Shown here: one piece after another, positions 51,858-60,659 of the stretch
Position numbering within the stretch: the stretch's first letter is position 1
How the letters are laid out: each line of letters begins with the position of its first letter
Assembly (NCBI RefSeq): GCF_007475365.1
Contig: NZ_CP034442.1
Coordinates: forward strand, 310,001 to 374,000
DNA: 64,000 bases
Source of the DNA: Streptococcus oralis subsp. dentisani
GTDB taxonomy: Bacteria > Bacillota > Bacilli > Lactobacillales > Streptococcaceae
Reading direction: 5' to 3'
Program-made: the position numbers and the translations under genes
The notes under the pieces: generated by a model
What the model saw: only the letters and a program-made list of their open reading frames with translations
What the model was told of the DNA's origin: nothing
The model's database searches: none

Positions 51858-52451
51858 ATGGAGAAATTTACAGTTTATACGGGAACGACCGTTCCTCTTA
51901 TGAATGATAACATTGATACTGACCAAATCCTCCCCAAGCAGTTTCTCAAGTTGATTGATAAAAAAGGCTTTGGTAAGTACCTCATGTATGCTTGGCGTTA
52001 TCTGGACGATAACTACACTGAGAATCCAGACTTTGTCTTTAACCGACCTGAATATCGTAAAGCCAGTATCCTCATCTCAGGGGATAACTTTGGGGCAGGT
52101 TCTTCGAGAGAACACGCAGCTTGGGCACTAGCTGACTATGGTTTTAAGGTCGTGATTGCAGGATCTTTCGGGGACATTCATTACAATAATGAACTCAATA
52201 ATGGTATGTTGCCTATCGTTCAGCCCAAGGAGGTTAGAGAGAAACTAGCCCAGCTAAAACCAACCGACCAGGTAACTGTGGACTTGGAACAACAAATAAT
52301 CATCTCACCAGTTGGAGAATTCTCCTTTGAGATCGACAGTGAGTGGAAACACAAGCTCTTAAATGGTTTGGATGATATCGGTATTACTTTGCAGTATGAA
52401 GACTTGATTGCTGCCTATGAAAAACAACGACCAGCCTACTGGCAGGATTAG
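51858..52451 (+). CDS. leuD: 3-isopropylmalate dehydratase small subunit (LeuD)
   Basis: Swivel-domain partner of LeuC, 197 residues. The [13 protein letters not shown] and [17 protein letters not shown] motifs are those of the LeuD active-site loop. ATG 51858 follows AGGAGAGG. Last enzyme of the leu operon; the next gene begins 25 bases later and may be cotranscribed. Confidence 0.97.
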   Translation: MEKFTVYTGTTVPLMNDNIDTDQILPKQFLKLIDKKGFGKYLMYAWRYLDDNYTENPDFVFNRPEYRKASILISGDNFGAGSSREHAAWALADYGFKVVIAGSFGDIHYNNELNNGMLPIVQPKEVREKLAQLKPTDQVTVDLEQQIIISPVGEFSFEIDSEWKHKLLNGLDDIGITLQYEDLIAAYEKQRPAYWQD

Positions 52452-52476
52452 AAAAAATAGAAAAGGAAATAGAACT

Positions 52477-53256
52477 ATGACAAAACACATTCAATGGAAC
52501 GGAACACTTTCTCAAGAAGGCTATGACATTTTAAAAGGTGAGGGCGGATGTATTGTTTGTCCTACAAAAGTTGGTTACATTATCATGACTAGCGACAAGG
52601 CAGGTCTTGAACGTAAGTTCGCAGCCAAAGAACGTAACCGTAACAAACCAGGTGTTGTACTTTGTGGAAGCATGGACGAGCTTCGTGCTCTAGCACAACT
52701 TAACCCAGAAATTGAAGCCTTCTACCAAAAACATTGGGACGAAGACATTCTCCTCGGTTGTATCCTTCCATGGAAACCAGAAGCTTTTGAAAAACTTAAA
52801 GCATACGGTGATGGCCGTGAAGAGCTCATGACAGACGTTCGTGGTACTAGCTGTTTTGTCATCAAGTTTGGTAAAGCTGGTGAACAGTTGGCTGCTAAAC
52901 TTTGGGAAGAAGGTAAAATGGTCTACGCCTCATCAGCTAACCCATCTGGTAAAGGAAATCGCGGTAAGGTGGAAGGTATCGGAGAACGTATCGAAGGAGC
53001 AGTGGACCTTGTCATCGAGGCAGACGACTACGTGGCATCCATCCAACCTGACAAAACAATCGAAACTCGCTACGAGCAAGGTGTGATGGTTTCTATGGTC
53101 GATAAGGACGGAAAACTCATCCCAGAACAAGGAGGAGCACGTTCAACTTCACCAGCACCGGTTGTAATCCGTAAAGGGCTTGACATTGATAAAATCATGA
53201 TGCACCTGTCAGATACCTTTAACTCATGGGACTACCGTCAGGGTGAATATTATTAA
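52477..53256 (+). CDS. YrdC/Sua5-domain protein (L-threonylcarbamoyladenylate synthase-like)
   Basis: 259 residues with the YrdC fold: GGCIVCPTKVGYI (the strand that binds ATP/threonine in TsaC/Sua5), KERNRNKPGVVLC and VYASSANPSGKGN. True TsaC proteins make the t6A precursor; this one has unusual substitutions and an extra C-terminal part ending NSWDYRQGEYY, so it may be a YciO-like paralogue instead. Start ATG 52477 after AAAAGGA, since the longer in-frame reading begins inside leuD. Strong codon bias. Confidence 0.8.
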   Translation: MTKHIQWNGTLSQEGYDILKGEGGCIVCPTKVGYIIMTSDKAGLERKFAAKERNRNKPGVVLCGSMDELRALAQLNPEIEAFYQKHWDEDILLGCILPWKPEAFEKLKAYGDGREELMTDVRGTSCFVIKFGKAGEQLAAKLWEEGKMVYASSANPSGKGNRGKVEGIGERIEGAVDLVIEADDYVASIQPDKTIETRYEQGVMVSMVDKDGKLIPEQGGARSTSPAPVVIRKGLDIDKIMMHLSDTFNSWDYRQGEYY

Positions 53257-53709
53257 GCTGAGTAGCCCCTAAACGGCTATCCTTTCACATGTTTTTATAT
53301 ATAGTGATTTCTGAGAATTAATTAGACATAATGAAAACAATCGTCTAAAATTTTTAAAAATTCAGTATAGAACATGCAAAATCCTAGAAAAAAAGGTAAA
53401 ACAAGGATAGAAATTGGTAGCGGTTACATTTTAAAGTGAGTTTGAAGTAAGGTGGTTTATTAGTGGAATTTATCATTAGGAGACCCTGATTTATACAGAT
53501 TACCATTCGCTTAATGTAACTCATAATATATAAAGACTAAGTGGCATTTGAGTGCTTAAAAGTCCAAGATACTGTTTAAGAGGTTTTACGAGTAGTTTGT
53601 CTACTGAAAACAAGTTGATAGAACCTCACCATCATCATATAAATATTAGAATTATCCATTTAACGTCGTTCTTTTGCTTTCTACACTCTCCTTGTTAGCT
53701 TACTGAGAG

Positions 53710-53738
53710 TTGTAGCTGATGACAGCTAGAATTATACT
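53710..53738 (+). promoter_or_regulatory. Promoter of the candidate small RNA
   Basis: TTGTAG (53710-53715), 17-base spacer, TATACT (53733-53738). The predicted start falls at about 53745, directly at the base of the hairpin that follows. Confidence 0.5.
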
Positions 53739-53744
53739 GTAAGT

Positions 53745-53808
53745 GGCTCATTTAGACTCCCTTCGCATGTTTTGCTACTTGCAGTCGGGGTTTAAGTGGG
53801 CTTTTTTG
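53745..53808 (+). ncRNA. Candidate ~63-nt small RNA, hairpin with terminal T run
   Basis: GCTCATTTAGACTCC (53746-53760) and GGGGTTTAAGTGGGC (53787-53801) form 15 continuous pairs (some G-U), with a 26-base apical loop (CTTCGCATGTTTTGC region) and six T after it. The promoter at 53710 would start the RNA at the stem, so the whole transcript may be one structured RNA. It does not look like the csRNAs, which need two TTTAAG boxes. Confidence 0.45.
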
Positions 53809-53974
53809 AGTTATAATTGATTAGTTATCAACAATATTTTTAATAGTCGATATGCCTAGAATCGCTCATACCAGTAATCACAATGAATGGGAGGTGGAAA
53901 GGATTATTTAAATAGAAAGGCGGTAGGCAAGTGAGTTATTAATGGCTCACTGATAAAAAGAAAAGAGGCGCATT

Positions 53975-55291
53975 ATGGGACTTATTAGAGCAGGTGCAGG
54001 AGCTGTAGGTGGTTTATTAGCCGATCAATGGAAAGAATTTTTCTATTGTGAGTCTATGGACAAATCTGTCATGGTTGTCAAAGGCCAAAAGAGGGTATCT
54101 GGACGTTCATCCAATACCAAGGGTAGTGATAATATTATTTCCAATGGTTCAGGTATTGCGGTAGCTGATGGTCAGTGTATGATGATTGTTGAGCAAGGTA
54201 AGGTTGTAGAGGTTTGTGCCGAACCAGGTGAGTTCACTTATGATGCCTCCAGTGAACCAAGTATTTTTACAGGAAATCTTGGAAATTCTATCAAGGATAC
54301 TTTCAAACAAATTGGGAAACGTTTCACTTATGGAGGCGATACTGGCAAAGATCAGCGTATTTATTATTTTAATACAAAAGAATTGATTGATAATAAATTC
54401 GGTACACCAAACCCAATTCCATTTCGTGTGGTAGATTCTAAGATTGGTTTAGACCTTGACGTTTCTGTTCGATGCTCAGGTGTTTATTCTTACAAGATTG
54501 TTGACCCGCTTTTATTTTATACAAATGTTTGTGGAAATGTTGAAAGAGAGTATTTGCGTGAAGAAATTGACTCACAGTTGAAAACTGAATTTATCAGCGC
54601 CTTGCAACCTTCTTTTGCTAAGTTATCTGATATGGAATTGAGACCGAATCAAATTGTCAGCCACAATACAGAATTAGAAAATGCCCTCAATGAAACTCTC
54701 TCAGAAAAATGGGGTCAACTTCGTGGTCTTAAAGTCATTAGCATTGCACTCGGCTCTGTTACTCTCCCAGAAGAAGATGCCGAAATGATTAAGCAGGCTC
54801 AACGTACTGCTATTATGAAAGATCCGACTATGGCGGCCGCAACCTTAGTTGGTGCACAGGCAGACGCTATGAAGGCAGCCGCAAGCAATGAAGCAGGAGC
54901 TATGACTGGATTTATGGGCTTTGGCATGGCAGCCAATGCAGGCGGTGGCATGAATGCACAAAATCTCTTTGCTATGGGACAAGAACAGGCTGCTAACCAA
55001 GCACAAGCAACCAATCAAGCAGCAACTGCCACTCCGAATGTCAATAAGTGGATTTGTCCAAATGGACATGAGGCTATGGGCAAATTCTGTCCAGAGTGTG
55101 GCAGTCCAAAACCAGTGGACAATAGCTGGACTTGTTCATGTGGCACAGTAAATACAGGTAAATTCTGTTCAAATTGTGGCAGTCCAAAACCGATAGTTCA
55201 TCAAGCAAAACATTGTAGTAACTGTGGTTGGAAAGTTCCAGATTCTGGCCAGGCACCGAAATTCTGTCCTGAATGCGGGTCAACGTTTTAG
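53975..55291 (+). CDS. SPFH-domain protein with C-terminal zinc ribbons (YdjI-like)
   Basis: 438 residues. An SPFH/band-7 core (about 30-270) is followed by a low-complexity A/Q/N/M linker (about 285-355) and a C-terminal double zinc-ribbon region with several C..C pairs (KFCPECGSP, KFCSNCGSP, KHCSNCGW and KFCPECGS). This matches Bacillus YdjI, a partner of YdjG, YdjH and PspA at stressed membranes. No transmembrane helix is evident at the N-terminus. Start 53975 follows AGAGG. First of three genes shared with ydjGHI. Confidence 0.88.
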   Translation: MGLIRAGAGAVGGLLADQWKEFFYCESMDKSVMVVKGQKRVSGRSSNTKGSDNIISNGSGIAVADGQCMMIVEQGKVVEVCAEPGEFTYDASSEPSIFTGNLGNSIKDTFKQIGKRFTYGGDTGKDQRIYYFNTKELIDNKFGTPNPIPFRVVDSKIGLDLDVSVRCSGVYSYKIVDPLLFYTNVCGNVEREYLREEIDSQLKTEFISALQPSFAKLSDMELRPNQIVSHNTELENALNETLSEKWGQLRGLKVISIALGSVTLPEEDAEMIKQAQRTAIMKDPTMAAATLVGAQADAMKAAASNEAGAMTGFMGFGMAANAGGGMNAQNLFAMGQEQAANQAQATNQAATATPNVNKWICPNGHEAMGKFCPECGSPKPVDNSWTCSCGTVNTGKFCSNCGSPKPIVHQAKHCSNCGWKVPDSGQAPKFCPECGSTF

Positions 55292-55339
55292 AACAGGACA
55301 ACTCTAGATTGGCTTAGTGTCGGGAGAGGAGATGATGAC

Positions 55340-56425
55340 ATGGCTGATAATTTAGAATACAAATGTCCTTGTTACGGTGGTGCTTTAGCCTTTGATACGA
55401 AAATCCAAAAAATGAAGTGTCCTTACTGTGACTCTGAATATGAAATGGAAAGTCTCAAGCACATGGACGAGCATTTGGATGAAGCCCAGTCTGTTTCAGA
55501 GCCATCTCTAGCAACGGATTCTGCTACAGAATGGCAAGAGGATGATGAACAGCTGAACGTCTTTATTTGCAATTCCTGTGGTGGACAATTGATTGCTGAT
55601 GAAAATACTGCTGCGACAACTTGCCCTTATTGTGACAATCCAGTTGTTCTCAAGGAACGTCTGGTAGGTGATTTGAAACCAGAGTTGGTTATTCCGTTTA
55701 AACTGGATAAAAAAGCTGCCAGAGAAGCGCTTAACAAGCACCTTCTCGGCAAGCGTTTATTGCCAAAAATTTTTAAGGATCAGAACCATATTGATGAAGT
55801 AAAGGGTGTTTACGTGCCATTTTGGTTATTTAATACAGAAGCGGATGCGGATATTAAGTACAAAGCAACTAGGATAACGACTTGGAGTGACAAAGATTAC
55901 AATTACACCCAAACTGAATTTTACTCTGTCCTTCGTTCTGGTCAGTTAGCCTTTTCTCATCTACCTGTTGACGGTTCTAAAAGTATGGACAATACCTTGA
56001 TGGAATCCATTGAACCTTTTGATGTTTCAAAAGCAGTTGACTTTCAAACAGCCTATTTAGCAGGTTATTTGGCCGAGCGTTATGATGTGACGGCAGAAGA
56101 AAGTATCACCCATGCTAATAAACGGGCTAAAAGGAGTACTGAAGATAGATTTGCGGAAACAGTTAAAGGCTTTACAATGGTAACTCCAGAAAGTAGCCAT
56201 GTTGAGTTTAAAAATAGCAAAGCCAAGTATGTCCTTTATCCAGTCTGGTTGTTAAACACAACTTGGAATAATGAGAAGTACGTTTTTGCTATGAATGGTC
56301 AAACAGGAAAATTTGTAGGTAATCTTCCCTTGGATAAACGAGTCTACTGGCGCTATTTTATGACGATTGCAGCATTTACTTCTACTGTTTGCTATGGCAT
56401 TGTTTGGTTGATTTATCTAATGTAA
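55340..56425 (+). CDS. Zinc-ribbon membrane protein (YdjG-like)
   Basis: 361 residues. Two N-terminal zinc ribbons: CPCYGG...CPYCDS (9-30) and CNSCGG...CPYCDN (about 77-98). A beta-rich middle contains VKGVYVPFWLFNTEAD, and a membrane helix lies near the C-terminus (340-360). The first knuckle is CxC (CPCYGG) instead of CxxC, unlike most homologues. It matches Bacillus YdjG, which anchors the YdjGHI complex. ATG 55340 follows GAGAGGAG; it lies 48 bases after the SPFH gene. Confidence 0.85.
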   Translation: MADNLEYKCPCYGGALAFDTKIQKMKCPYCDSEYEMESLKHMDEHLDEAQSVSEPSLATDSATEWQEDDEQLNVFICNSCGGQLIADENTAATTCPYCDNPVVLKERLVGDLKPELVIPFKLDKKAAREALNKHLLGKRLLPKIFKDQNHIDEVKGVYVPFWLFNTEADADIKYKATRITTWSDKDYNYTQTEFYSVLRSGQLAFSHLPVDGSKSMDNTLMESIEPFDVSKAVDFQTAYLAGYLAERYDVTAEESITHANKRAKRSTEDRFAETVKGFTMVTPESSHVEFKNSKAKYVLYPVWLLNTTWNNEKYVFAMNGQTGKFVGNLPLDKRVYWRYFMTIAAFTSTVCYGIVWLIYLM

Positions 56426-56435
56426 GGAGGAAGAT

Positions 56436-57599
56436 ATGATGAAAAAACTACTATCATTCCTTCTTGCGGTTTTTCTCGCTTTTACCTTGATTGGGATTGT
56501 GTCAGCTGACATGTCAAGTCAAACTTTAATTTATGATGAGGCCGGCCTCCTATCATCCAATGAGAAAAGCAAACTAGAAGAAGAAGCACAAGCTATTTAC
56601 AAAGAGCATCAGTTCAAATCTTATCTGCTCATTGCTGACACTTATGATGATGTAACTCAATATACAACGGATTTCTTCAAGAAAGGGAAGGAAGATGCTA
56701 TTCTTCTGATAATAGGGAAGTCTAAAGATTATAGAACTATCTGCTACAAGGGAAAAGCAAAAGAGCTTCTGGGAGATTTTTGGGATACCTTTATCAAAGG
56801 AGTTTATCATAGCAATAGTAGTTGGTATGACAGTGCCCACCGTAGTTTGACTGCTATTGCTGCTAAGTTTGGACCCCTGAAGCGTCTCGTGGATGAAGCG
56901 GATTTACTGAGTGATGCAGAAGAAAAAGATTTATTAAGTAAACTTGATGAGATTAGTGAGCGGCAGAAATGTGACCTTGTTATTGTGACTGTCAAGGATC
57001 TGGGAGGGAAGACACCAGAAGCCTTTGCAGATGATTATTTTGACTATAATGGTTATGGTCAGGGTGAGGACTATAGTGGTTTATTGTTGTTGTTAAGTAT
57101 GAAGGAACGGGATTGGCATATCACCACAACAGGTTATGCGATTCGAGCATTTACCGATGCAGGTTTAGAATATATGTCTGATCGGTTCGTTCCGAAACTA
57201 AGCAACGGAGAATATGAGCAAGCATTTAGCAGTTTTGCAGAACTGAGCGATAAGTTCTTAACGCAGGCTAAGACAGATAAACCTTATGACAAAGGGAATC
57301 TTCCTAAGGAACCGCTAAGTTGGATATGGGTGCCCCTATCTCTAGGTGTAGGTCTTGTCACAGCCTTTGTAGTTGTTTCAAGTATGGCTGGCCAACTCAA
57401 AAGTGTTGAGCCAGATGTGGCAGCGACAAATTATATTGTAGAAAATAGTCTTACTGTCACTCAAGCAGAAGAAAAGTTTCTATATAAAACGGTTGATAAG
57501 GTGGCGCGTCCCAAAGAGAGTAAATCTTCTTCTGGAGGTAGCAGTACTCACACATCTTCATCAGGAAGAACTCACGGTGGTGCAGGAGGCAAGTTTTAA
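56436..57599 (+). CDS. TPM-domain exported protein (YdjH-like)
   Basis: 387 residues. Signal peptide at 1-24 (MMKKLLSFLLAVFLAF), two tandem TPM domains (about 30-140, degenerate; and about 150-275, canonical, with DYFDYNGYGQGEDYSGLLLL), one membrane helix (about 290-315), and a glycine/serine tail with HGGAGGKF. In Bacillus the matching protein is YdjH. The TPM domains face outside and the tail is inside. Ten bases after the YdjG-like gene; strongly coupled. Confidence 0.87.
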   Translation: MMKKLLSFLLAVFLAFTLIGIVSADMSSQTLIYDEAGLLSSNEKSKLEEEAQAIYKEHQFKSYLLIADTYDDVTQYTTDFFKKGKEDAILLIIGKSKDYRTICYKGKAKELLGDFWDTFIKGVYHSNSSWYDSAHRSLTAIAAKFGPLKRLVDEADLLSDAEEKDLLSKLDEISERQKCDLVIVTVKDLGGKTPEAFADDYFDYNGYGQGEDYSGLLLLLSMKERDWHITTTGYAIRAFTDAGLEYMSDRFVPKLSNGEYEQAFSSFAELSDKFLTQAKTDKPYDKGNLPKEPLSWIWVPLSLGVGLVTAFVVVSSMAGQLKSVEPDVAATNYIVENSLTVTQAEEKFLYKTVDKVARPKESKSSSGGSSTHTSSSGRTHGGAGGKF

Positions 57600-57665
57600 T
57601 TAGAAGTAGATGAGTGAATGAGATAGACTTTCAAATCTATTTTAGGGGAAAGGGAAGGTTTCAAA

Positions 57666-58388
57666 ATGAAAAAATTATTTAGCTTGATATTGGCACTTCT
57701 GTTACTTATCACGCTTGGAGCTTGTGGAAAATCAGGTGGAAGAGCGGACGATGCCTTAGTGGGCAAATACGTAGCTGTTAGTGGAACGGCCATGGGAGTA
57801 ACCCTCTCTGGTGATGATATGGCTGGCTTCAAACTCGAATTGATGAGTGGAGGCAAGGCGAAACTAAACGTAGAAGGAACAACTGCAGAAGGTAAATGGA
57901 AAAATGATGATAACACGTTAACTCTTACTATTGAAAATACTGATATGGTTGGCAAGCTTGGTAAGGATACGATTACATTTGAAAGCATCTTGAAAGAGCT
58001 TGTCGGAACTTCAATGGATGTGAAACTTGCAAAAGAAGGAACAGATGCAGCCAAACCTGAGAACTTCTTACCAGAAGAAGAGAAAGCCCTCTTAGGAGAC
58101 TGGGTAGGCGCGTCTGTAGCGGATGTAATGGATGCAGACGCATCTGGAGAAATAGCACCAGATTCCTTGAAGGCGACTTTAAAGGCAGATCATACTGCTA
58201 CAATCACCTATAAAGGAGAAGTAATTGCCACTCCTAAATGGAGTTATGTGACGGGTACCATTATATTTGACGGTAAGGTTGCTGGAAATGCGAGTCTATA
58301 CAGCGAACAAAAAGATGGGGTCTTTAAAATAACTTATAGCGGAGATAAGTATTATACCTTTACAATGAAATCATCTAAAGGAGATTAG
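57666..58388 (+). CDS. Predicted lipoprotein with two lipocalin-like repeats
   Basis: 240 residues. Type II signal with lipobox LGAC (17-20). Two similar beta-rich parts follow: about 30-125 (GKYVAVSGTAMGVTLSGDDM, WKNDDNTLTLTIEN) and about 140-238 (GDWVGASVADVMD, WSYVTGTIIFDGK). Such repeats are seen in DUF5640-type lipoproteins, but the family call is uncertain. ATG 57666 follows AAGGTTTC-type spacing without a strong ribosome site. Probably the last gene of the ydj-like operon; terminator at 58409. Confidence 0.8.
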   Translation: MKKLFSLILALLLLITLGACGKSGGRADDALVGKYVAVSGTAMGVTLSGDDMAGFKLELMSGGKAKLNVEGTTAEGKWKNDDNTLTLTIENTDMVGKLGKDTITFESILKELVGTSMDVKLAKEGTDAAKPENFLPEEEKALLGDWVGASVADVMDADASGEIAPDSLKATLKADHTATITYKGEVIATPKWSYVTGTIIFDGKVAGNASLYSEQKDGVFKITYSGDKYYTFTMKSSKGD

Positions 58389-58408
58389 AATAATAAATGG
58401 GCTAAATC

Positions 58409-58444
58409 AGTGCGGTGATGGTATGGAACTGTCATCGCACTTTT
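58409..58444 (+). terminator. Terminator of the ydj-like operon
   Basis: GTGCGGTGATG pairs with GTCATCGCAC (wobble allowed) around GTATGGAACT, followed by TTTTGG. Confidence 0.75.
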
Positions 58445-58497
58445 GGATTGGCTAAGGTAGTTATCAACTATAATTTACGAATCTAATAATTTTTAGT

Positions 58498-58512
58498 GAT
58501 TTTCAGAAGATT
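58498..58512 (+). promoter_or_regulatory. CodY-box-like site upstream of guaC
   Basis: GATTTTCAGAAGATT matches the CodY consensus at 13 of 15 positions and lies 47 bases upstream of the guaC -35. Confidence 0.5.
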
Positions 58513-58558
58513 TTGATTGCGATAAAAACGAACGTTTACAGAAGGTTTGTTTTAAAAA

Positions 58559-58587
58559 TTGACAAAACCTGTACTTTGGTGTAGAAT
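58559..58587 (+). promoter_or_regulatory. guaC promoter
   Basis: TTGACA (58559-58564), 17-base spacer, TAGAAT (58582-58587). Confidence 0.8.
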
Positions 58588-58593
58588 TAGTTA

Positions 58594-58664
58594 AGGAAAC
58601 GTCGGAAAAGGCGTAGTGATGCGAAGGCATAGGTAGGTCATTACAAAAGAAACGAGACATCGAT
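58594..58664 (+). promoter_or_regulatory. Structured guaC leader
   Basis: A ~70-base leader with a nested hairpin: GTAGTGA (58614-58620) pairs with TCATTAC (58638-58644), and inside it TGC/GCA closes a GAAG tetraloop. The ribosome site is weak (AACGAGAC). It does not match any riboswitch I know (not purine, preQ1 or ykkC as I remember them). Confidence 0.5.
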
Positions 58665-59651
58665 ATGTTAAATGAATTTCCAATTTTTGATTACGAAGAT
58701 ATTCAGTTGATCCCTAATAAATGTGTCATTAAAAGCCGTGCAGAAGCGGATACAAGTGTCACACTTGGAAATCACACTTTCAAACTACCTGTTGTGCCAG
58801 CAAATATGCAGACGATTTTGGATGAGAATGTTGCAGAGCAATTGGCTAAAGGCGGATACTTCTACATTATGCACCGTTTTGATGAGGCGGGGCGCATTCC
58901 TTTTATCAAGCGCATGCACGACCAGGGCCTCATTGCTTCCATTTCTGTCGGTGTCAAGGATTACGAGTATGACTTTGTTAGTCAGCTCAAGGCTGATGCT
59001 CCTGAATATATCACGATTGACATCGCTCATGGACATGCTGATAGCGTGATTTCTATGATTCAACACATCAAGAAGGAATTACCAGAAACTTTTGTCATTG
59101 CTGGGAATGTAGGGACACCAGAAGCTGTGCGTGAATTGGAAAATGCTGGTGCGGATGCAACTAAGGTTGGAATCGGTCCTGGTAAGGTTTGTATCACCAA
59201 GGTCAAGACTGGTTTTGGTACAGGCGGTTGGCAATTGGCTGCCCTACGCTGGTGTGCCAAGGCTGCGCGTAAACCGATTATTGCTGATGGTGGGATTCGT
59301 ACTCATGGTGATATTGCCAAGTCAATCCGTTTCGGTGCTAGCATGGTCATGATTGGTTCCCTATTTGCAGGACATATCGAAAGCCCAGGAAAGACGATTG
59401 AAGTCGACGGCGAACAGTTCAAAGAATACTATGGTTCAGCTTCACAATATCAAAAGGGTGCTTATAAAAACGTGGAAGGAAAACGCATCTTACTTCCTGC
59501 AAAAGGGCATTTGCAAGATACCCTTACCGAGATGGAGCAAGATCTGCAGAGTGCCATTTCCTACGCAGGGGGACGCAAGGTTGCTGACCTCAAGCACGTT
59601 GATTATGTTATCGTGAAAAACTCTATCTGGAACGGGGATGCTTCCCACTAA
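58665..59651 (+). CDS. guaC: GMP reductase
   Basis: Converts GMP to IMP with NADPH, linking guanine and adenine nucleotide pools. 328 residues. TIM barrel with the [17 protein letters not shown] loop carrying the active-site cysteine, [11 protein letters not shown] and the phosphate-binding [15 protein letters not shown]. It has GMPR spacing without the IMPDH CBS domains. The leader and CodY-type site upstream suggest control. Monocistronic; tRNA-Arg follows. Confidence 0.97.
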   Translation: MLNEFPIFDYEDIQLIPNKCVIKSRAEADTSVTLGNHTFKLPVVPANMQTILDENVAEQLAKGGYFYIMHRFDEAGRIPFIKRMHDQGLIASISVGVKDYEYDFVSQLKADAPEYITIDIAHGHADSVISMIQHIKKELPETFVIAGNVGTPEAVRELENAGADATKVGIGPGKVCITKVKTGFGTGGWQLAALRWCAKAARKPIIADGGIRTHGDIAKSIRFGASMVMIGSLFAGHIESPGKTIEVDGEQFKEYYGSASQYQKGAYKNVEGKRILLPAKGHLQDTLTEMEQDLQSAISYAGGRKVADLKHVDYVIVKNSIWNGDASH

Positions 59652-59678
59652 TGGACGCATACTCCATCCATAAAAAAC

Positions 59679-59707
59679 TTGTTATTAAAGCAAATTTCTG
59701 TTATAAT
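59679..59707 (+). promoter_or_regulatory. tRNA-Arg promoter
   Basis: TTGTTA (59679-59684), 17-base spacer, TATAAT (59702-59707), 11 bases before the tRNA 5' end. Confidence 0.75.
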
Positions 59708-59718
59708 AAGACAAGTTT

Positions 59719-59790
59719 CCACCCTTAGTGTAATGGATATCACGTAAGATTCCGGTTCTTGAGATGGGGGTTCGATTCCCTCAGGGTGGA
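59719..59790 (+). tRNA. tRNA-Arg (CCG)
   Basis: Acceptor CCACCCT pairs with AGGGTGG, discriminator A59790. Anticodon stem TAAGA/TCTTG (one wobble) encloses TTCCGGT with anticodon CCG at 59752-59754. T stem GGGGG/CCCTC and T loop TTCGATT. It reads the rare CGG codon. No CCA encoded. Confidence 0.93.
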
Positions 59791-59804
59791 TGTAAATAGC
59801 TTAA

Positions 59805-59831
59805 GAAAGCCTTTAAATAAGGCTTTTTTCT
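59805..59831 (+). terminator. Terminator after tRNA-Arg
   Basis: AAAGCCTT pairs with AAGGCTTT around TAAAT, followed by TTTTTC. Confidence 0.85.
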
Positions 59832-59960
59832 TTAAATTTTTCCTAAAATTGAAAATTTTCTTCTAAAAAAGCTAAATTTTCTTTAGTCTCGTTTTAAAGT
59901 GACTCAGGGGGCTTTTTTTGTTATAATAGAAAGGATCGTAATTATTAGAAAGAGGTTGGT

Positions 59961-60659
59961 ATGAAAGAATTACAAACTGTACTGAAGAAGCGTTTTGCAA
60001 TCGAATTTGCAGACAAAAAGCTACTGGAAACGGCCTTTACTCATACGAGTTATGCCAATGAGCATCGCCTCTTAAAAATTTCACACAATGAGCGCTTGGA
60101 ATTTTTAGGAGACGCTGTTCTGCAATTATTGATTTCAGAATACCTGTATAAAAAATATCCTAAGAAACCAGAGGGTGATTTGTCCAAGCTCCGTGCCATG
60201 ATTGTCCGTGAGGAGAGTTTGGCTGGTTTTGCGCGCGATTGCCAGTTTGATCAGTTTATCAAGCTAGGAAAAGGGGAAGAAAAGTCTGGTGGGCGCAATC
60301 GTGACACCATTCTTGGTGATGCTTTTGAAGCCTTTCTGGGTGCTTTGCTTTTAGACAAAGATGTGGCTAAGGTAAAAGAGTTTATCTATCAGGTCATGAT
60401 TCCCAAGGTTGAAGCAGGTGACTTTGAAATGATTAAGGATTATAAGACACACCTGCAAGAGTTACTCCAGGTCAATGGAGATGTGGACATTCGCTACCAG
60501 GTTATCTCTGAGACAGGACCTGCTCATGATAAGGTTTTTGATGTAGAAGTTCTAGTTGAAGGAAAGAGCATCGGAAAAGGCCAAGGCCGTTCTAAAAAAT
60601 TAGCAGAGCAAGAGGCTGCCAAAAATGCCGTTGAGAAGGGGCTGGATTCATGTATTTAA
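59961..60659 (+). CDS. rnc: Ribonuclease III
   Basis: Cuts double-stranded RNA in rRNA maturation and mRNA decay. 232 residues. The signature [11 protein letters not shown] is at 43-53, with a second acidic site in [15 protein letters not shown]; the dsRNA-binding domain is at about 157-230 ([14 protein letters not shown], then [17 protein letters not shown]). ATG 59961 follows AGAGG. Overlaps smc by 10 bases. Confidence 0.97.
   Translation: MKELQTVLKKRFAIEFADKKLLETAFTHTSYANEHRLLKISHNERLEFLGDAVLQLLISEYLYKKYPKKPEGDLSKLRAMIVREESLAGFARDCQFDQFIKLGKGEEKSGGRNRDTILGDAFEAFLGALLLDKDVAKVKEFIYQVMIPKVEAGDFEMIKDYKTHLQELLQVNGDVDIRYQVISETGPAHDKVFDVEVLVEGKSIGKGQGRSKKLAEQEAAKNAVEKGLDSCI

Larger units (their letters stand above)
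53257..53974 (+). other. 718-base non-coding region
   Basis: No convincing gene on either strand. A weak hairpin (TAGCC/GGCTA, 53266-53282) after the YrdC-domain gene may be its terminator. A promoter-plus-terminator pair near 53710-53807 suggests a short RNA. The rest is AT-rich with several weak promoter-like hexamers and a TATAAT near 53812, which may serve the SPFH gene. Confidence 0.6.

Noticed and set aside
53548-53580. TTGAGT...TACTGT promoter for a longer RNA in the 53.3-53.9 kb gap
   Set aside because: Both hexamers are poor and the spacing is uncertain; the promoter at 53710 fits the hairpin much better.
58476-58483. TACGAATC as a com-box upstream of guaC
   Set aside because: The last base differs, no T-rich run of the right kind precedes it, and guaC has a good sigma-A promoter downstream.
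58594-58664. Purine or PRPP/ppGpp riboswitch before guaC
   Set aside because: The hairpin is too short and lacks the known cores; it is kept only as an uncharacterised structured leader.
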